A DNA stretch of 64,000 bases from the NCBI GenBank assembly GCA_021292165.1, contig CM037876.1, positions 208,838,200 to 208,902,199 of the forward strand, in the 5' to 3' direction. Shown here piece after piece: positions 1 to 15,500 of this stretch. The first letter of the stretch is position 1; each line of letters starts with the position of its first letter. A program made the position numbers and the translations under genes. The notes below the pieces were generated by a model, which was given only the letters and a program-made list of their open reading frames with translations, searched no databases and was not told where the DNA came from. Origin of the DNA: Shinisaurus crocodilurus. Lineage: Eukaryota; Chordata; Lepidosauria; Squamata; Shinisauridae.

Positions 1-389
1 CTGAGATTATCTGTAGGTGCCTTACTGATCTAAAACCCCAACAAATTAGTTACTTCCAATTTGGAACTGGGGGTTTAAATGCTGACTGGCACACCAGTGG
101 TGAAAGGCAATGGGGAGAAGATCAGAGGGCAAGGTGAGAGTAAGCTATTCCATCTATCTCACTCCCTAAGACCATTTCAATGACTATTATATTGTTCTGC
201 ATCTAATTGCCTCCAGACTGAATCCATCTATCCCCATATGAGTTACAACTCCACCCACAGAACTGGTTTTGGTGACACATTGTGGGAGTGTGGCTTTAAT
301 TGCTGTCTCATATAGATTGTAAGACCACCATCATAATGCTCTGAAAGGCCACAGCCACTAACAAAATTCCACACCAAAACTTGCATTAC
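1..389. other. OTOG intron 12, partial
   Basis: No exon fits the required phase here. The minus-strand open frame over 243-389 runs on past the exon 12 donor and has no domain match. Confidence 0.5.
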
Positions 390-515
390 CATCTGGACAA
401 TAGCATCCATCAACACACGGAAGTTCACTGTCAACACAGTGAGTTTTTTGCTGACATGAAACTGGGCAACAGTCAATGCATTCATTGTAGACAAGATGCT
501 CCTCACATTTAATGA
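390..515 (-). CDS. OTOG: OTOG coding exon 12 (TIL domain)
   Basis: The acceptor is cttttttcag and the donor gtaatgc; phase 1 in and out. It reads [18 protein letters not shown] and [10 protein letters not shown], a trypsin-inhibitor-like cysteine-rich module that normally follows C8 in this family. It is the last OTOG exon in the window; the next would lie left of base 1. Confidence 0.93.
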
Positions 516-3500
516 CTGAAAAAAGAAGAGATAAGGAAATGTTCAATGTTTTAAGCTACTTGAATTTAATTTAAGCATCTGATGAAGTGGGCTCCATGCA
601 AAAACTTATGCCACAATAAACTGGTTAGCCTTTAAGTTGTCACAAGACTTCTTGGTGATTAAGCTAATTTAAAGTTGACTTGTTTCTCTATAACTTTTAA
701 ATTTGTGTGCTTTTTTTCCTCTCACATCCCAGCAACAACTCACAGAAGAATAATCGATTTCCACATTTCTGAAATGCTCCTCAAAATTACAACTGACCAC
801 ATGGAAGATCATTCACAGAAAACATCCCACAATATTTGTAAGTTATTACAGACACAATCCTTCCTACAGTGCCTGTACATAGATAGATTCTTATGGAGCT
901 CAGTGGACCCTGTTTCTTCCTTCCCCTGTATCCACCTTGGTGCACAGTGCATACAGAAGCAATGTGCCAGTACACACCATCTTGTGTGCATGCCTCCCAT
1001 ATTCCCACAGCTCGAGTTACTTGAGATCTGGATCCTAACTTGTTGTGCTGAGAGAAGAATGACTGGATGGAGGTATGGAAAGTGTACACAGACTTCTCAT
1101 TTCCAACAATGTTCTGGAGTACTGCTTCCATGCAGGCCCATGTATGCACTTAAAATGATGGTGGGGGGGAGAGAAACAGGGCTTTACTGACCCTTATGAG
1201 GGTCCACATATAAGCACTGCACTCTTCCATGGAGAAGGATTATGTCCCACATGTATAGGGACATAATGACATTATCACATAAAATTAATTTTCAAGTTCT
1301 TTGATCTTGCATTGATATATTATGCACTAAAAACTGGTTCGCACGACACGATAACCCATCATGGATGACAAGCCATGGTAAGTTGTCGTGTCATGCGAAC
1401 CCAGACAGCTTCCTACAGGGTGGCTTGTTTGTGGGCAACAAGTCACCCTAACAACTCATGGCTTGTTCTAGGGGTTGTTTCATGCACAGTAGGTTGGTGT
1501 GTTGTCCGAACCCAGGTGACTGAGCCCAGCATGCGTGAAAGGAAGCAGCGAGCAAGCTCCTTGGCAAGAGCACAAAAAACCCTTGCTGCTCTTGCCAAAC
1601 TTGCCTGGGCCACTGCAAGTGCCAGCCACCTCACAAATGCCCAAGCAGCACTTTGAGGCAACTGTCGCTGACTGAGTGTCCCCCACCATGCTCGCAAGCC
1701 CTTTTCATTCACCTTTTTCTCCCTTTAACCATTTTTTCCCGCAGATCACGATCTCTGGTTTGACAGCCAGTTTTTGTGATCTCTGTTTTGACAGCCAGTA
1801 ACAGCCCCTTCAAAGTACCCAAGCAGCACATTGGAAGGGATGTCAATGGTTGGCAACTTTTTTTCTTTTCTTTTTTTTTGCACCCACAATGTTTTTATTT
1901 GCTATTAGCAGTAACTTGCTGCAAATTTGAAATGCAGTTCTCTTTGCCCTTTTATGATATTGCTTTATATGATCATTGTTGCTCCCCATTTAGTGTTATT
2001 AGAAATTATAGCCATTTAAACATTTGAATTTGCATACAGCACAGTCAATGAAGGTACACTGATTAAAAACAAGAAGACAAAGACTTACAGAAAAGAGAGA
2101 AAAAATATTTTTGACAGCAGATAATATTGTGAAATTCTTCATAGCATACCACATTGCTCAAATTGTGCCCGCCACTCATGGAGAGGTTTTCCTGCTTGAG
2201 CACAGGTCCTTGCATATTCAGTTAATGCTCGACACCAAGTTGCATTGTCTGCTCCTGACCTTAAAACATTTAAATTGTCATAACCTAATTTATCCATGTT
2301 ACCATACAAATATACAAGCAAAACTTCATATATATTTCAGTAAGATGTTTGGCATTTTGGCAAATCCCCCAAATCAGCTTTAAAAATATTTCATTTTTAA
2401 AAACATAATACATTTACTGTAATCATTATTGACAGAAGGTGGTCTTAGAACCAACAGGTCCAGACATGGTTTTTCATATTTCTGATGCAGCACTTTAACT
2501 GAATTGCTTTTTGAAGCTGGCTTATTTAAGTAACCATAGACTAAGCACAGTTTATGGTTCAGGTGACACATTAAACTGTGGTTAATCTAAAATGAATGTA
2601 GAAGCTTCAGATGTCTTCCTCATGGCCACACCGGAGGAGGAGAGGGGGGCAAGTTTAGGGGGAATGCAGCCAGAGCGTACTGGTGATGCATATCCAAAAA
2701 GCATACAATGTTTAAATCAATATGCATTGGGATTTTACTCTATTTTCACACATTCTATGAAAACTAGAAGCAGCACCACAAAAAAAGAGCCCCCCATTCC
2801 CAATATGTACCACATCCCCTTGTACACACTGTGAAGTTACTCCTGAAATCATGAGACTGTCTGGAGTGACATCTAACAATGTCACGGGCTGCAGTTGGAA
2901 GAGGAATATCAGCACAAGCCCATGCATGCACAGAAGTGCTTTAAGTGCATGTGTGGGCCTCTTTGGATCTCAGTTTTTGTCTGCCAATTCTGGAGTTCTC
3001 AAGACTGGATACTTACATGCATAGGTCATTTGTACAACTGGCCATGAAAGGAAATGGGCTCACAAATTCATGGCATTCTTTGAAGGGGGGCCAGAGCAGC
3101 ATGCTGCATAATGTGTGCGTCTTCTGAAAATATAGAAAAAGAATTAAGGTAAAGAAACTGCCTTTAAAAGAATACCTAAAGAATGAAAAAAATATAGTAT
3201 AGGAACTAGATTGTCTGATATAGTTAAATATCTGGCCTTTGACTTTGAGTCAATAGTCTATCAGCAATGACTCTGGAAACATTGGATTGGAACCAAATGT
3301 GTTGTTGCATGAATGGAAGGGGCACTTCCACGCAGACATTGGGGGAGGGGGGTTGATTTCTTGTGATTCCCCCTTCTTCCTGCAGTTCCCTAGGCTATAT
3401 TGCAATCTGTGCCAGATTTGGGGTGGTGGACACAATGGCCCGGATTGCATGATCATAGAGGGGAAATAAGCCATGCTGGCTTGTTTCCCACCCCCAGCGT

Positions 3501-6500
3501 CTGGAGGTCACATGACAGCTGCTGTGAGCTGAAATCAGCCTGCAAATCGCGGCTGCCTCATTCCTCCCCATGGTGTACAGCCAGGCTGGTGGGGACTAGG
3601 AAGAGGGCCTTCTCTGTGGCGGCCCCCAAGTTATGGAACTCCCTCCCTAGTGACCTTCGCCATGCCCCCTCCGTGATGAGCTTCCGCCGCACATTAAAAA
3701 TGTGGTATTTCAGGCAGGAATATGGAGTGGGTTAGGATTTTAAAAGAATTTTTTATACTGTTTTAACTGTTATGTTTTTTTATTATTGCTTTGTTTTAAT
3801 TGTACATCGCCCAGGGTGGCCGGCCAGATGGGCGATCCATAAATGAAAATGAAATTAAATGTACCCTGGGATATCGCTGGGAGGAATGCGGGGGAAGAAG
3901 GGGAGGGAGCGAAGCAACAATGTTGAGCCTGATTGTCTGTCAGGCTTATCGTTGTTGCTTCATGCGATCCGGCAAACAATCATGGTGCCGTACCACAATT
4001 GTTGCCTGGTCGAGCAAACCCACCCAGTGTATTTTCATCAATAGGTTTTATTTGAAGGGGTGGCATGTTGAATTCACATTTTATCTATTGCCTGATTGTT
4101 GATATAAGTATATAAAATGTAACAGAAATGTGTAATTTTTATTAAACATATTCACGTTACATCACATAATGCATTCACACTAAATTTACATAAGTTGACA
4201 TATTACATTTTATTTAAATTAGCACGGGTATATTTTCTCTTTTGGGAGCACTGGCAATCAGTTTCCCTATTTTCCCAGCCCTATGCAGGAAATATAAAAG
4301 GAATTTTGTATGGACAGAGGTTTTCAGATACAAAACTGAAATGCAGTAGCCAAAATTATAACGAGCTTTTTCTTTGTTGTTATAGACAGTTGCCTATGGA
4401 GACAAAAGCTCTTTCACAGATTTTAATACAAGTGAGGAAGAATTATCTGATTAAATTCTGGAACACGGTACCACAGAAATCCATTGGCTGCCAGCTTTGA
4501 ATGCTAAAATAGCAAACTCTAAAGAATATTAAAGGATGAAATAAGAGAAGGTATTAAAAATAACTCCGGCATGATAAAAAATATATTTCATCAGCTAACC
4601 TTAAGCCCATTCTAAAAAAGAACAGTTCACATAATTTGAGGTAAAGAATCACATCAGATATTAACTTGAAATTACATATTCTTTTACATATAACACAGAC
4701 AGTGTGATTGCTCCTGCAACATCTCAGCCTGTGTTCCTCAGATACAGTTTCTAAAACACTGGGTTGGATCCAATGGTGGCCATCCACTAGTAAAACAGAA
4801 ACTGCAGGTGGAATGGATCTCCCCTCCTCCTGCAATACCCTCTGTGCCCCAAATCTGCTCGGGAGGGTTTGTGGACCCTCCAGAGCAGATTTGGGGGTGC
4901 ACGGATGGCTCCAGCAGGGAGGAGAGCAAGGGGAAGTCCTGTTGTAAAAGCAAAAGTCCACTTGCACAGCACCGGATTTAACTCACGATGTTTACAATAA
5001 AAGGAATTCACCACAGTGCATCAGAAGTATATAACAAGCGGTCTGTCCCATAAATATGGGAGGCTGGTTCTCTAGTAACTAGAACAGGGGAAGGCAACCT
5101 TGTGCCTTCCAGATGATTGGGACTACAATACTCATAAGTCCCAAACAGAATGGCAATTGGTCAGGGATTGTGAGAGTTGTAGTCTAAAACATCTGGAGGG
5201 TACCAGGTTGCTTACTCTTGAACTAGACTGATGCTGCTCTTTTCTTCTAGTTACCTGAATGTGCAAATGAGCCTGGGCATATGCAGGAGAAAGCAATTCA
5301 TGTCTATTCTTCATAAAGGCTCAGAATTCAGTCGTAGGTTAATGTCTTACATTAATTATTATGCCTACCTGTAAAAATCCTTGAGTTTGCATCAGACAGG
5401 GTGGCTTATAGTTAAATGAGGTATCCCAGGAGACAATATTCTCTTGGGGAAGATTTTCTCTCCAGCTTTCTACAAACTCTTCAATGTCTTCTGTAAGTTT
5501 TCCTATGGAAAAGTGCACAAATACATAAATGCAGGAAATTCACTTTTTCTAATCACTGTAAATTTTGGAGGCACCTCTGCCCAGCAGCCAGCAAGCTTTT
5601 GGACTCTCAGTTTCAGTTTGGAGCACAGTGTGTTTAATTGTAAACATTAGATTGATTTTTGTTTATTTTGGACAGCATTCCATTCACATGGTATTTCATT
5701 AATTACTTGAATATTTTAACATTTCTGTTTCTATTTGTGTTTTCTATCAGCATCCGGTTTTGGATGGTTCTGCTCAGCTCTTTCAGTTGGGGGTATATTA
5801 TAGTTACATAGTTCTTGGGCAGGACTTTGCTCTCAGCTTGGGGTACATTACAATCAGCCAGTTCTTGGGCACTCCGTCCAGACAGCTTATTATATTTTAT
5901 AATATTTTACAATTCCTGTTTCCACTTTCAGTTTTCTTATCAGAGATAGGTTTTTAATAGAACTTGGTTCTCAACAAGTACCTTTCTGCTTTGCTGTGCA
6001 GTCCAAGGCCAGTTTGTGGGTGGTGAATGGCCATTCCACAGACCAAGTTCATAGTGAAAACCTTCCAACATTCCCTGAGGACCTAGGTAGCACACAGCTT
6101 GCACAACCACATCTCCCCAACTATCCAGAATCCAACTTTGGAGATGCAAAACAATGCTATCACAGTAACTGGAATAGTAAGTACCTCTGGATGGAATACT
6201 CAGTTTCCAGTGACAAGGTTTTCTGCTACCTTTGCAGAATATATACAAAGGAGGAAGACTGGAAACCAACTTTCTCTGTCAGTGGTTTTAATAACTAGAA
6301 GACTACTCAAGAGCAAAAAAAAAATATTTATACTGTAGTCCTACAGATATGTCAACTGCCTGTACTTGCTGAGGACCACAAATAACAAACCTATATTTAC
6401 CATTGTTATGCCATAATAAATTTAACACTCACCATAACTAGTGGCTAGCTCATCTTGCAGAATGGCATTGTTGTTACCACACAATCCATGAGTTTTGCCC

Positions 6501-9500
6501 AAATAGTCAGGAGCCATCTTTATATAAACAGCAGATGTACCATCCCAAGCCAGAGAGAATGCATACTGGTGTCTAACAATGATATATCCAGCAACTTTTT
6601 GGATATACAAGTTCCCTACAGTATATGGTAACTGTATTCTGGGAAGCAAAATAAATACCACCATAAACAAAGGAACAATCATTGCCATTGTTTTCAAATT
6701 TTACTAAAGTAATTATTATATTCAGCTATCTAGGCCCTTCCATCAGCGTAAAGGAACTCCACTAGCAGGGAGGCACAGCCACCCTGGCAGTCCCCAGTAT
6801 ATCCATGGAAACCTCTATGGGTACAGACCTACCACTGGCAGTATTTCTGGTTGTGGGAGGCCCCAAAATGGGGCATTCCAGGGGCAAGAGCAGGGCAGAG
6901 GCAGCCTTGGATCTGTTGGATCAAAGGCCCCTTTGTTCCCTTGAGAAGCCCTAGGACTGGGCCCCTGTCCTATGACAGGCTGGGGCTGGCATAGGTATTT
7001 CCCCTGCAATTGAACATCTTAATGAGGTTAGACCACCCACCTTGACTAAAGCCAGCCAGGAGGGCTTTGATGTGGAAGACAATCTTCCACTTCACTCCCC
7101 AACTAGGATTGCTTTGCCCACTCACAACTGAATTATAAATATGAATCCTAGTAAGTATGATTTTGTTTCATCCCCCGATATGTCTGCAGGGGTTATTTAT
7201 TGTCTTCAGGAATGAAGCCAGCATATATTTAGGAATCAATATGGTTGTTTACATCTATACATACTATAGGCGGGGTATAACTATAATACATAAAATATAA
7301 CATAGCAACACCACAGACAATGAGAATATACATTTAATTTACCCAATTCCTTTGTAAGTGACCTCTCTACTTAATCTGATTTCTCCATCTCCAGAAAAGT
7401 ACAGACTAACAGATCGTTTACAGGAATAGGGAGAAGACTTGCATTCTGGATCATTATGGACCTGCCAAAAATGGGAGAAATTAATATTTTAATTATAAGT
7501 CTATTTTCAGCATTTCACATACTGCTCTGGAGACAGGACCCAAAAATGACTTTGAAATTGTAGTCTCTATGAGTGGGCAGTTAAGTCACATCTTAATTAC
7601 CGTATTAAGTTGAGTCGATTACCACCTTGTAATCAAATTCGGTAGCACACACAAAGGCAGTAAGCATTATGTATAGGTGAAGCTCGGAATATTTTGGTTC
7701 TCTCAGGTTATTTATCCACATTCTTTGCAACCTCATTGAGTCTACAGACTAAATGGTCTTCCACCATTTCATGAGTTGGGATCGAGAAGGCCATGTGTGC
7801 AATGGTAGTCCTTTAGTCATCCTCCTACTGTAACACCACACCCTCCAAAGCCACTGCCAAAGCTCAGGAAACCCTTCATGGCCACATTTCATGAGGCATA
7901 AGGGAGAACTATAAATAAGAAAAATCATCACCCTTCACCCTCATCCACACAGATGCATTTTACTTGCATCCATGGGTATCTCTGAATACCAACCAAGTAA
8001 CCTTATAAATAAGTGGGGTAGTTCCTCAGCTCCCTCTTTGGGACACATGCTGAAGGGCTGCCTGCAGTTGTAACCATACAAGCATCCCAACCCACTGAAA
8101 TTACCAGTTCATAGTATCTCTTCACTCATACTTCCAGAGCCAGGGGGAAGCAAATGAACCACATAATATCTCACAAACAGCAAGGGTAGCTGTGTTGGCC
8201 ATAAACAAAATCCATATTACTGTGATGCCTTTATTAGGCCAACCAAAAGATCACAAAAATTTTGCAAGCTTTCAAGATCTCCATATCTTTTCATGAGGCA
8301 AGATGTTATAATATCTCAAAAGTTTTTTTAAAAAATGCATGAAATGCTAACATTTATTGTGAATTAGACTTATTTGAAACAAAATTTAAAATGTAATCTC
8401 TTACCTGTATAGAGAAGCTCTGTTCATCTAATTCATTCTGCCTGACCAGAGCATATGTTGATTTTCCAGAGAAAAAGTAGTAGAGGCCATCAAAGGTTTC
8501 ATAATGGTATTGTCCCCATGTTCGGCAAATGTTGTCTCGTTCTGCACCTGTGTTGTGTACTATGGGGAGAGAGAGAGAAAGGGAAGAAAGTGCAATTCAG
8601 AAGCAGTAGCTTTTGGTGATGCATACATAGCTTCTGCAGGGAGTGATGGCAGTAAGCATTTATCCCGAAAGAGGGATAAAACCATTGAAGGGAAGGTCAT
8701 CATTTGCAAAGGTTTGTTTCCTGCTGTCTAATGTTGACAAGTATATATCCTATAGAACATCCAAATTCCTTGTAAATGTTTTACAAATGTACACTGTAAA
8801 AACTTAAGGTTATAAGGGAAATTATTTAATTTCTGAAGATCTATTAACTAAGCTGTGACCGTGTATAATGGCAAATTGCTGTGATACAATAAAGTTGTTG
8901 TTTATCCCAAAAGAGGGAAGAATATTTACATAAGAAGCATTATGCTACATAACACATCTAGTTATTCAGATACTGCCTTCATCTATTTCTACTTCAGAAT
9001 AAGATACAAGAGCCCCAAACTACAGCTTAGTGGCCTATTAAGGAATTGAGCCTGGTCCTGAAAAGAGGTCTTCAAATACATCTATAAGCCTAGTTTTGAG
9101 TCGTAGGTCACACTACTTACAGTGTGTAGCATACAAATTATATTTTCTACTCACCTATTTGACATCTTGATCCAGTTGCATTATATCGACTACAGTCACA
9201 CAACTGCCAATGCACACACTCACCTCCATTAAAGCATGTGAATGAACCTAAATTTAAAAAGATTTCTGAAAAATAATAACTTCCTTACAAGCCATAAGCA
9301 TTTCTGATTAGATTAACATGTGAAAGTATATAATGAGCTGGTTCATATGAAAGGGTTGTTCGTGGGTTAAACAATCCCAAGTTAACCCAAGAACAAGCCA
9401 TAATAAACAGTGGGTTGCTTAATTGTCCAAACCAGGTCATTGCCATAGAGATGAAGTTAATAACGATCTGGGTTCTTATTCTGTGTTCTTGAGAAAGGTC

Positions 9501-12500
9501 AGCTCCCATTAATTAGGTTTCTGAAAAATACTGTAAGCCAATGCTTAAATATAAGTTAAATGTTCTTTGACATTGACTAACAAGCCAAAACAAGAACATT
9601 CATTAGATGCATTTTTTGATTTCTGATATCTATCATTAACTAGCTGGCAAGTAAGATGCAGGCAGACTTAGAGAACAGCAATTTAATAGCCAATTAAACT
9701 TCAAAGGATATTTTCCATCTAATTTCCGGGGGTGGGGGAGTTCATTTTACTGATGTTTTCATTACCAATTTTGTCCCAACACCTGCTTCTACAGGTTCCC
9801 AGTTTGTGATGCCAGCTCTGGAGTATTTTAATAGAAATACTATCATTGGAGCTAGTGAGCCACAGAATTCCTCCTGCTATGAGCCTTTACAAGTTTCCCT
9901 CTTACATCTGGGGCCTTCATACCAGAAATGTTCTACTCTCATTGGCTCCCTTTACTCTTCAGGCTTTTGTTTGCAAACAAGCAAAGAAGATATGGAGACA
10001 TACCAAGTATGTTGTGCTTCCCTATGACGTTTCCCTATTTGTATACATATGTGCTTTCCCCTTCCAATATTGCCATGTTCACCATGAGACGCACAGAGGA
10101 TACAATGCAAGTATGGCTGCCCATAATGTGGGAAGAAACCGAGCGTCTCCTTTCACCCAAGGCAAGTGTATCCAGGCTGATACACTTATGACATTTCTGT
10201 GGCATGTCTTGCATGTTACTAATGCCCCATAACAGGCATGAGAGTTGTTGCATAGAATGGAGGTCTGCATTTTGCAGGCATGAGAGATGTTGCATTGAGG
10301 CTTACTCCTGTGTAAAGTTGTTTAGAATTGAACTGTGTTTGTGTGCTTGGTGGAAAAATGACCAGATTGGTAAGAATTACATCCAGCCCTGCCCACTTTG
10401 CTTTCTCTGTCTTTGGCCCCGCCCACTGCTGGAATACACCCCCCCCCTTCAGACCATTCCCAAACTGGAATTCAGGCCCCGGGCCCAAAGTGGTTTGACA
10501 ACCCAGTGTTAAAACTTATTTGTTTAAAGTGTTGGGCATGGGGAATCCTGCAATTGCAGGACTTCAATTAGATAGTCTTCAGATAGAAACCTGGCCTGGC
10601 ATTCAGACTAAAGGAAGACACAAAATTCAGATTAAAGAAACCAAAAAGACAAGGGGCAGAATCCAACATTTCATGAGCAGAAGTCTGCCCGCGCAACAGC
10701 ACTTTCACTTCCACTCTGCAGCCCCCCATGCCCCCTTAAAATTGTCTCTAGAGGGTTTCCAACCCTCCAGAGAAGTTGTTGAGGGTACACAAGGGGCTGC
10801 AGGGGGAAGATAGAATTTCCCCCCTTAAACCCAGTTAAGATTCCACCCTAGAATTTTTTATTTTGTTTGTGGCCAAAAAGAGAGAGAGAAAGAAAGAGAG
10901 AGAAAAGAAAAGCTTTTGGATATCAGTAAGCAATTTAGATTTTTGCAATCCTAAAGCTTGCATAGCATGACTATTGCAATTTTAATTCTGTATTACTCTG
11001 TCATACAAAACACTAGAATCCAATATTTTCAGTGCTAGATTAGGGTAGATTCATGCAACTATTTTTCCTCATAATGGCAGGATATTTTGAATTTACCTCA
11101 CAATGGTGTTTCATGTAAAAACCTAGTGGTGTGAACTGGTTCAGCTGCCAGAATAGCATACTTGACAGGTATGTCGTTGTTAGCCACTATTAGTCTGAGA
11201 TAAGTACACAATTAAGGCAATATAGATTTCAATTAGGAATCTAGGTTGGTATTTGTAATATGCATTCATTGCAATATCTTCTCATAGTAAAATGATCATG
11301 AAGTAATATACAGTCATGCCTTGGATTGAGAGCATAATTCGTTCTGGAAACGTGCTTGTAATTCAAAACACTCTTATATCAAAATGAAATCCCCCAAAAA
11401 AATTTGTACAGAGATTTTTAATTTAAGCCGTACTACAGTACTTGTATTGCAAGACGTCACTTGTATATCAACTAAAAAATAAATAAATAAATATTTTAAA
11501 ATTTGCTTGTCTTGCAAAATGCTCTCAAACCAAGTTACTTGCAATCCAAGGCATTACTGTATCCCCATTTAAAAATCTGTCAGTGATTGAGCAGCAAATT
11601 TAGATTCCAGGAAGTCCTTTCCTTAATTACAGGTAAACTGAAGTCCCTAGGGCTTTGGCACTACAACATCTGCAGACATTATTTTTGTTTTGCATAAAAC
11701 TACTGCTGTTCAGATGGAGCTCTTGTTAAGTTTGATAGTAATTTTTTAAGTTAAAAAACAATAGGGAGCTTACTGGATGATTCACAGATTGTGCTGCGAA
11801 ATCTTCTTTCCCTGGAAGAAGATACTGTAGTAGATGAAGAGTTATAAACTGATGTCCCAAATAGCTGTACAGAAAGAAAAAAACCCTATTAATTCAAAAT
11901 GAATATATTGTAGTCCACTATTTATGATACTTTAAAATGCATTAAGAAAGGTATGCTATCACATACTCATGTTTATAATGCCTGTAAAAGGTATTCAGAA
12001 GATGAACTAGCACATAACCATCTTTGCCATCAATCTTTACATCAGATTTCAAAGAATTCTTCAAGTTCAAAGCATATAACAACCCATAACTAGTGATGCT
12101 ACCAAAACTCAAAATCAGACAATTTATAAGCCAAATAAAGCATACACATAATTCTCAAATACATAATAAGCCCTGACTTAGATCCAACAAACTTTTTAAA
12201 AAATCATAATTCAAACTGAGTTAACTGGTATTTTCTGCCCCGGTCCTGCACTGTCTGTGCTAGTAAACCTATGGTAATAAGAACTGACCTTAAGATTTTT
12301 TAAAACCATTTTCTTCTTTGTTTTACATTTCCTTAAAGGTAAAAGCCTCTCCAAGAGGCCAGGAAGCACAGTTCCCCACTGCGGAATTCCCTTCTGAGGG
12401 AGGGTATTAAAGACTGTTCTGTTTCATTAGGCTATTAATGCCGTGTAATGTTTTATGCTGCTCCTCAGTTTTATTTATTTTATATTTATTTTACTCCTTT

Positions 12501-15500
12501 AAAATTATTATTAGACCACCTTTAGAACTTTCTATTGGATGGCATGGTTTTTACCCTGTGTTTCTTGTTTTATATGTTTTTAATATTTTTATTGTCATCA
12601 CCCAGGGCAGCCTTCCCCACCCTTGAAGTGTTGGGACTACAAATGCCAGCATTCCCCAGCCAGTTGGGGAAGACTGGCCCAGGGTGCCTGTTTTCGGAAA
12701 TGGAACTACATGATTACATTTCCAGGAGCTATATAGAAAGGGAAAAGATGGCTGCCTCCATGAGGGTAACTATCTTTTTTTCCAGTACTGGAAAATGGAA
12801 ATGTTACATGATCACACACAGCACAATTTCCAGTTTTCCCTACCCATAATATATTTGAGGCTAATACCATGCAGTTAGCAGAAGTTACAAGTGTTCAGAA
12901 TGAGTGATTTAGGTTCAACAAGCTTAGGAGAAAGCAACAAAAGAAGCTCTTTCCATTCCTTGGATTCCTTTCATAACAGTAAGCCTTTGCTCTTATCAGT
13001 AGTTGATTTAATTACCTGTTTGTGGTTGTGTAGAATATTTCTCTCTACTGAACATTTCCAGAAAGAAAGAGTGGAGAGAAAGAGGAATTTGATTTACTTA
13101 AAGGAACCTAATTAGCCTGTATAGAGTGGAAAGTGAAAGGGCTTTTATCTTTTATTTCCTGCCCCCATTCAGAAAATAAAAATATAAAGCATGAAGGGGG
13201 GAAAATACTTTTGCAATACATGGCTGTTGATATAATTCTGATATATCATTTAGTTATAAAGAAATATAAATCAAGGGCAAAAAAAATCATGGATTTTATA
13301 CCAGCCAAATGCTTGAATGCACCTTTATTAAATATTACAAAAATGTAATAGGTTTGATTTGATACAGTAAGTACTCAGCTTCCACAGAACTGACAGCAAC
13401 TTGCACTTCACAGGATCAAATATTTTAAGAACTAGTGGAAAGGATACCATAGTGATGGGAGTCTTTCTGTTAGACCCTACTCCTGAATGAGGCCTAAATG
13501 TTGGATAAGCTAGTTTTCCCCAATGAAAAAACAATAATTTAAATGAAGGTATTTAATTTCCATAGGGGTATCCATGTTAGTCGTTTTTGTAGCAGCAAAA
13601 ACGACAAAGACTCTTGTGGCATCTTAATGACTAGCAAATTTATTCTGTCATAAGCTTTGGTAGACATTGCCCACTTCATCAGATGCATGCCAGATCTGCC
13701 AATTTGAGGTTAACACTTCATGCGTCTGATGAAGTGGACAGTGTCCACGAAAGCATATGTCAGAATAAATTTGCTAGTCCTTAAGGTGCCACAAGACTCT
13801 TTGTAGTATTTAATTTAAGTTACAATATTTTAGAGATCTTATTTACAATACAGTGTAATGTTAATACAGTACTCGTTTCTAATAATTTACTCCTGTGGTT
13901 TATTTTGTTTGGGTTACCTTTTTACTAACATAAATAATGTGACGTTGTCTTCTTTCTTTATAAAACTTTCATAATCCAGCTATAATTGAACTAGAGAACA
14001 TTTGTTACTGGGTGGATTAGAACTATAATGAATAAATAACAAAATAAACAGAATTCTTTTTAACACTTCTGGAAAGGCACCCAAAGCAATATGCTTACAA
14101 ACAACAGAATTATACCTAATTTTATCCAAAGAGTTATTATAATGCTGCTTACAATACACATTTTGTAATTGTCTTATAAAAATTACAGAGCTAGATAAAA
14201 TGTTAAAGGTTATCTTATAAAAAAGATTTTTAGAAAAACTTTAAAAAAAAAATCTAAACATGTTATAATTCATTCATTCTAAAGATTTCATGGATTTCTG
14301 TTCAGGTAGATTGACAAAGAAAAACAACTATTCAAATAGGTTTGCAAATTTGATATCGATGTATTTCTCTTCCCCACCCCTCTACCCCCACTGCTAGCAC
14401 TGGTTAGCTACAGATACCCTACTCAACAAAAACAGGTGAGTTAGTACACATAAACTTCTATAGTAATCAGACACTTTTGCAGTGACTGAAGTAGTAAATC
14501 TCTCCTGACTTACGTTACAATAACAGTCTAGAATTCACCAGCTTGAATCATTATGATACATTCATAAAACAGTTGTAATAGACTTCTTCAGTTATAATAG
14601 GTACATAGCCAAAACATTTTACTTAAAGCTGAGTATAATTGCCTGAGTGTTCTTGCATATCCCAGTAAAAGAACAAAGGCATAATGCTCTCAGAGCAAAC
14701 ATGGTTTATTAATTAAAGCAAAAGCCTTCACTATAGTCCTCTGAAGCCACCTTTAAGCAAAGTTATTTTCTAACACTGCTGAGAAATACACAAAGATAAG
14801 AAAATATATTTGGGTCAGCAGGTGGGAAACACAGTGCCAAATGGCTGAGAGAAAATAATCATAGTAACTGGAACACACACACCGTGGTAAATACATGACT
14901 GAACTAGCCGTGAACTGTTCTTCTCAGCACTTCAACCTTTTAAACACACAAAATAGCTCCCATCAGGTGAGTGGGTGCCCTTGCCTTACCTGCTCTCCCA
15001 GGGTATTAGGATCTCCTTTCTGAGGTACTCCACTGCTGCCGTTCCTAGGGAGGAAAAGAACAAGGCTGGGTTTGTTTAGCAGAGGTAATATGCACCTTTC
15101 TTACTCATGCAAAACTCAGGGAAGCTGCACCTCTACTCAAACTGAAGCCCCCAGGCTGAACTGGGAGTTTTCTTATGAGTGCATACCAGACAGAGTGGAT
15201 TTAAGGGGTTTCCTCTGACTCTTGATGTTGCAGGCAGTGTGAATTCTCATTCCGACTTCGGTTCCTTTGATTGCCCGATCAACAACATCCTGGTTTCTTT
15301 CTTATTTTCATGTCTCTTTTTACTAATTCTGTTTTCCTCCACTGTAAACTGTGAGGCGCAAAGCTTTAACTCACTTTCAAATAAATTCACTTTCAAAGAA
15401 ATGAAAGCTATTAAGAAGCATTAAGAGCTAGCAGATGCTGAGCATTTTAAATTATACTGGTAGAGATACTGATGTGGATTTGTACCTGTGCAGAGGCATC

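Larger units (their letters stand above)
516..2149. other. OTOG intron 11
   Basis: Holds one arm of a foldback element (572-655) and a hAT-like MITE (1334-1515). Near 1745-1800 a unit of about 30 bp beginning gatctctg is repeated once. The rest shows nothing I can name. Confidence 0.6.
9248..11773. other. OTOG intron 4
   Basis: Contains a family A MITE (9337-9436), a family F-like repeat (about 10650-10850), a GA-rich stretch (10877-10912) and a mariner-like MITE (11311-11562). Several open frames at 9806-10512 have no domain and no splice context. Confidence 0.6.
11865..14989. other. OTOG intron 3
   Basis: Includes a LINE 3' end (12330-12610), a foldback element (13563-13804) and long AT-rich stretches at 13805-14400 with nothing recognised. 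Confidence 0.6.

Noticed and set aside
2712..2927. Possible extra OTOG exon on the minus strand after a CT-rich acceptor
   Set aside because: No match to C8 or vWD sequence; exons 10 and 11 already join in phase without it.
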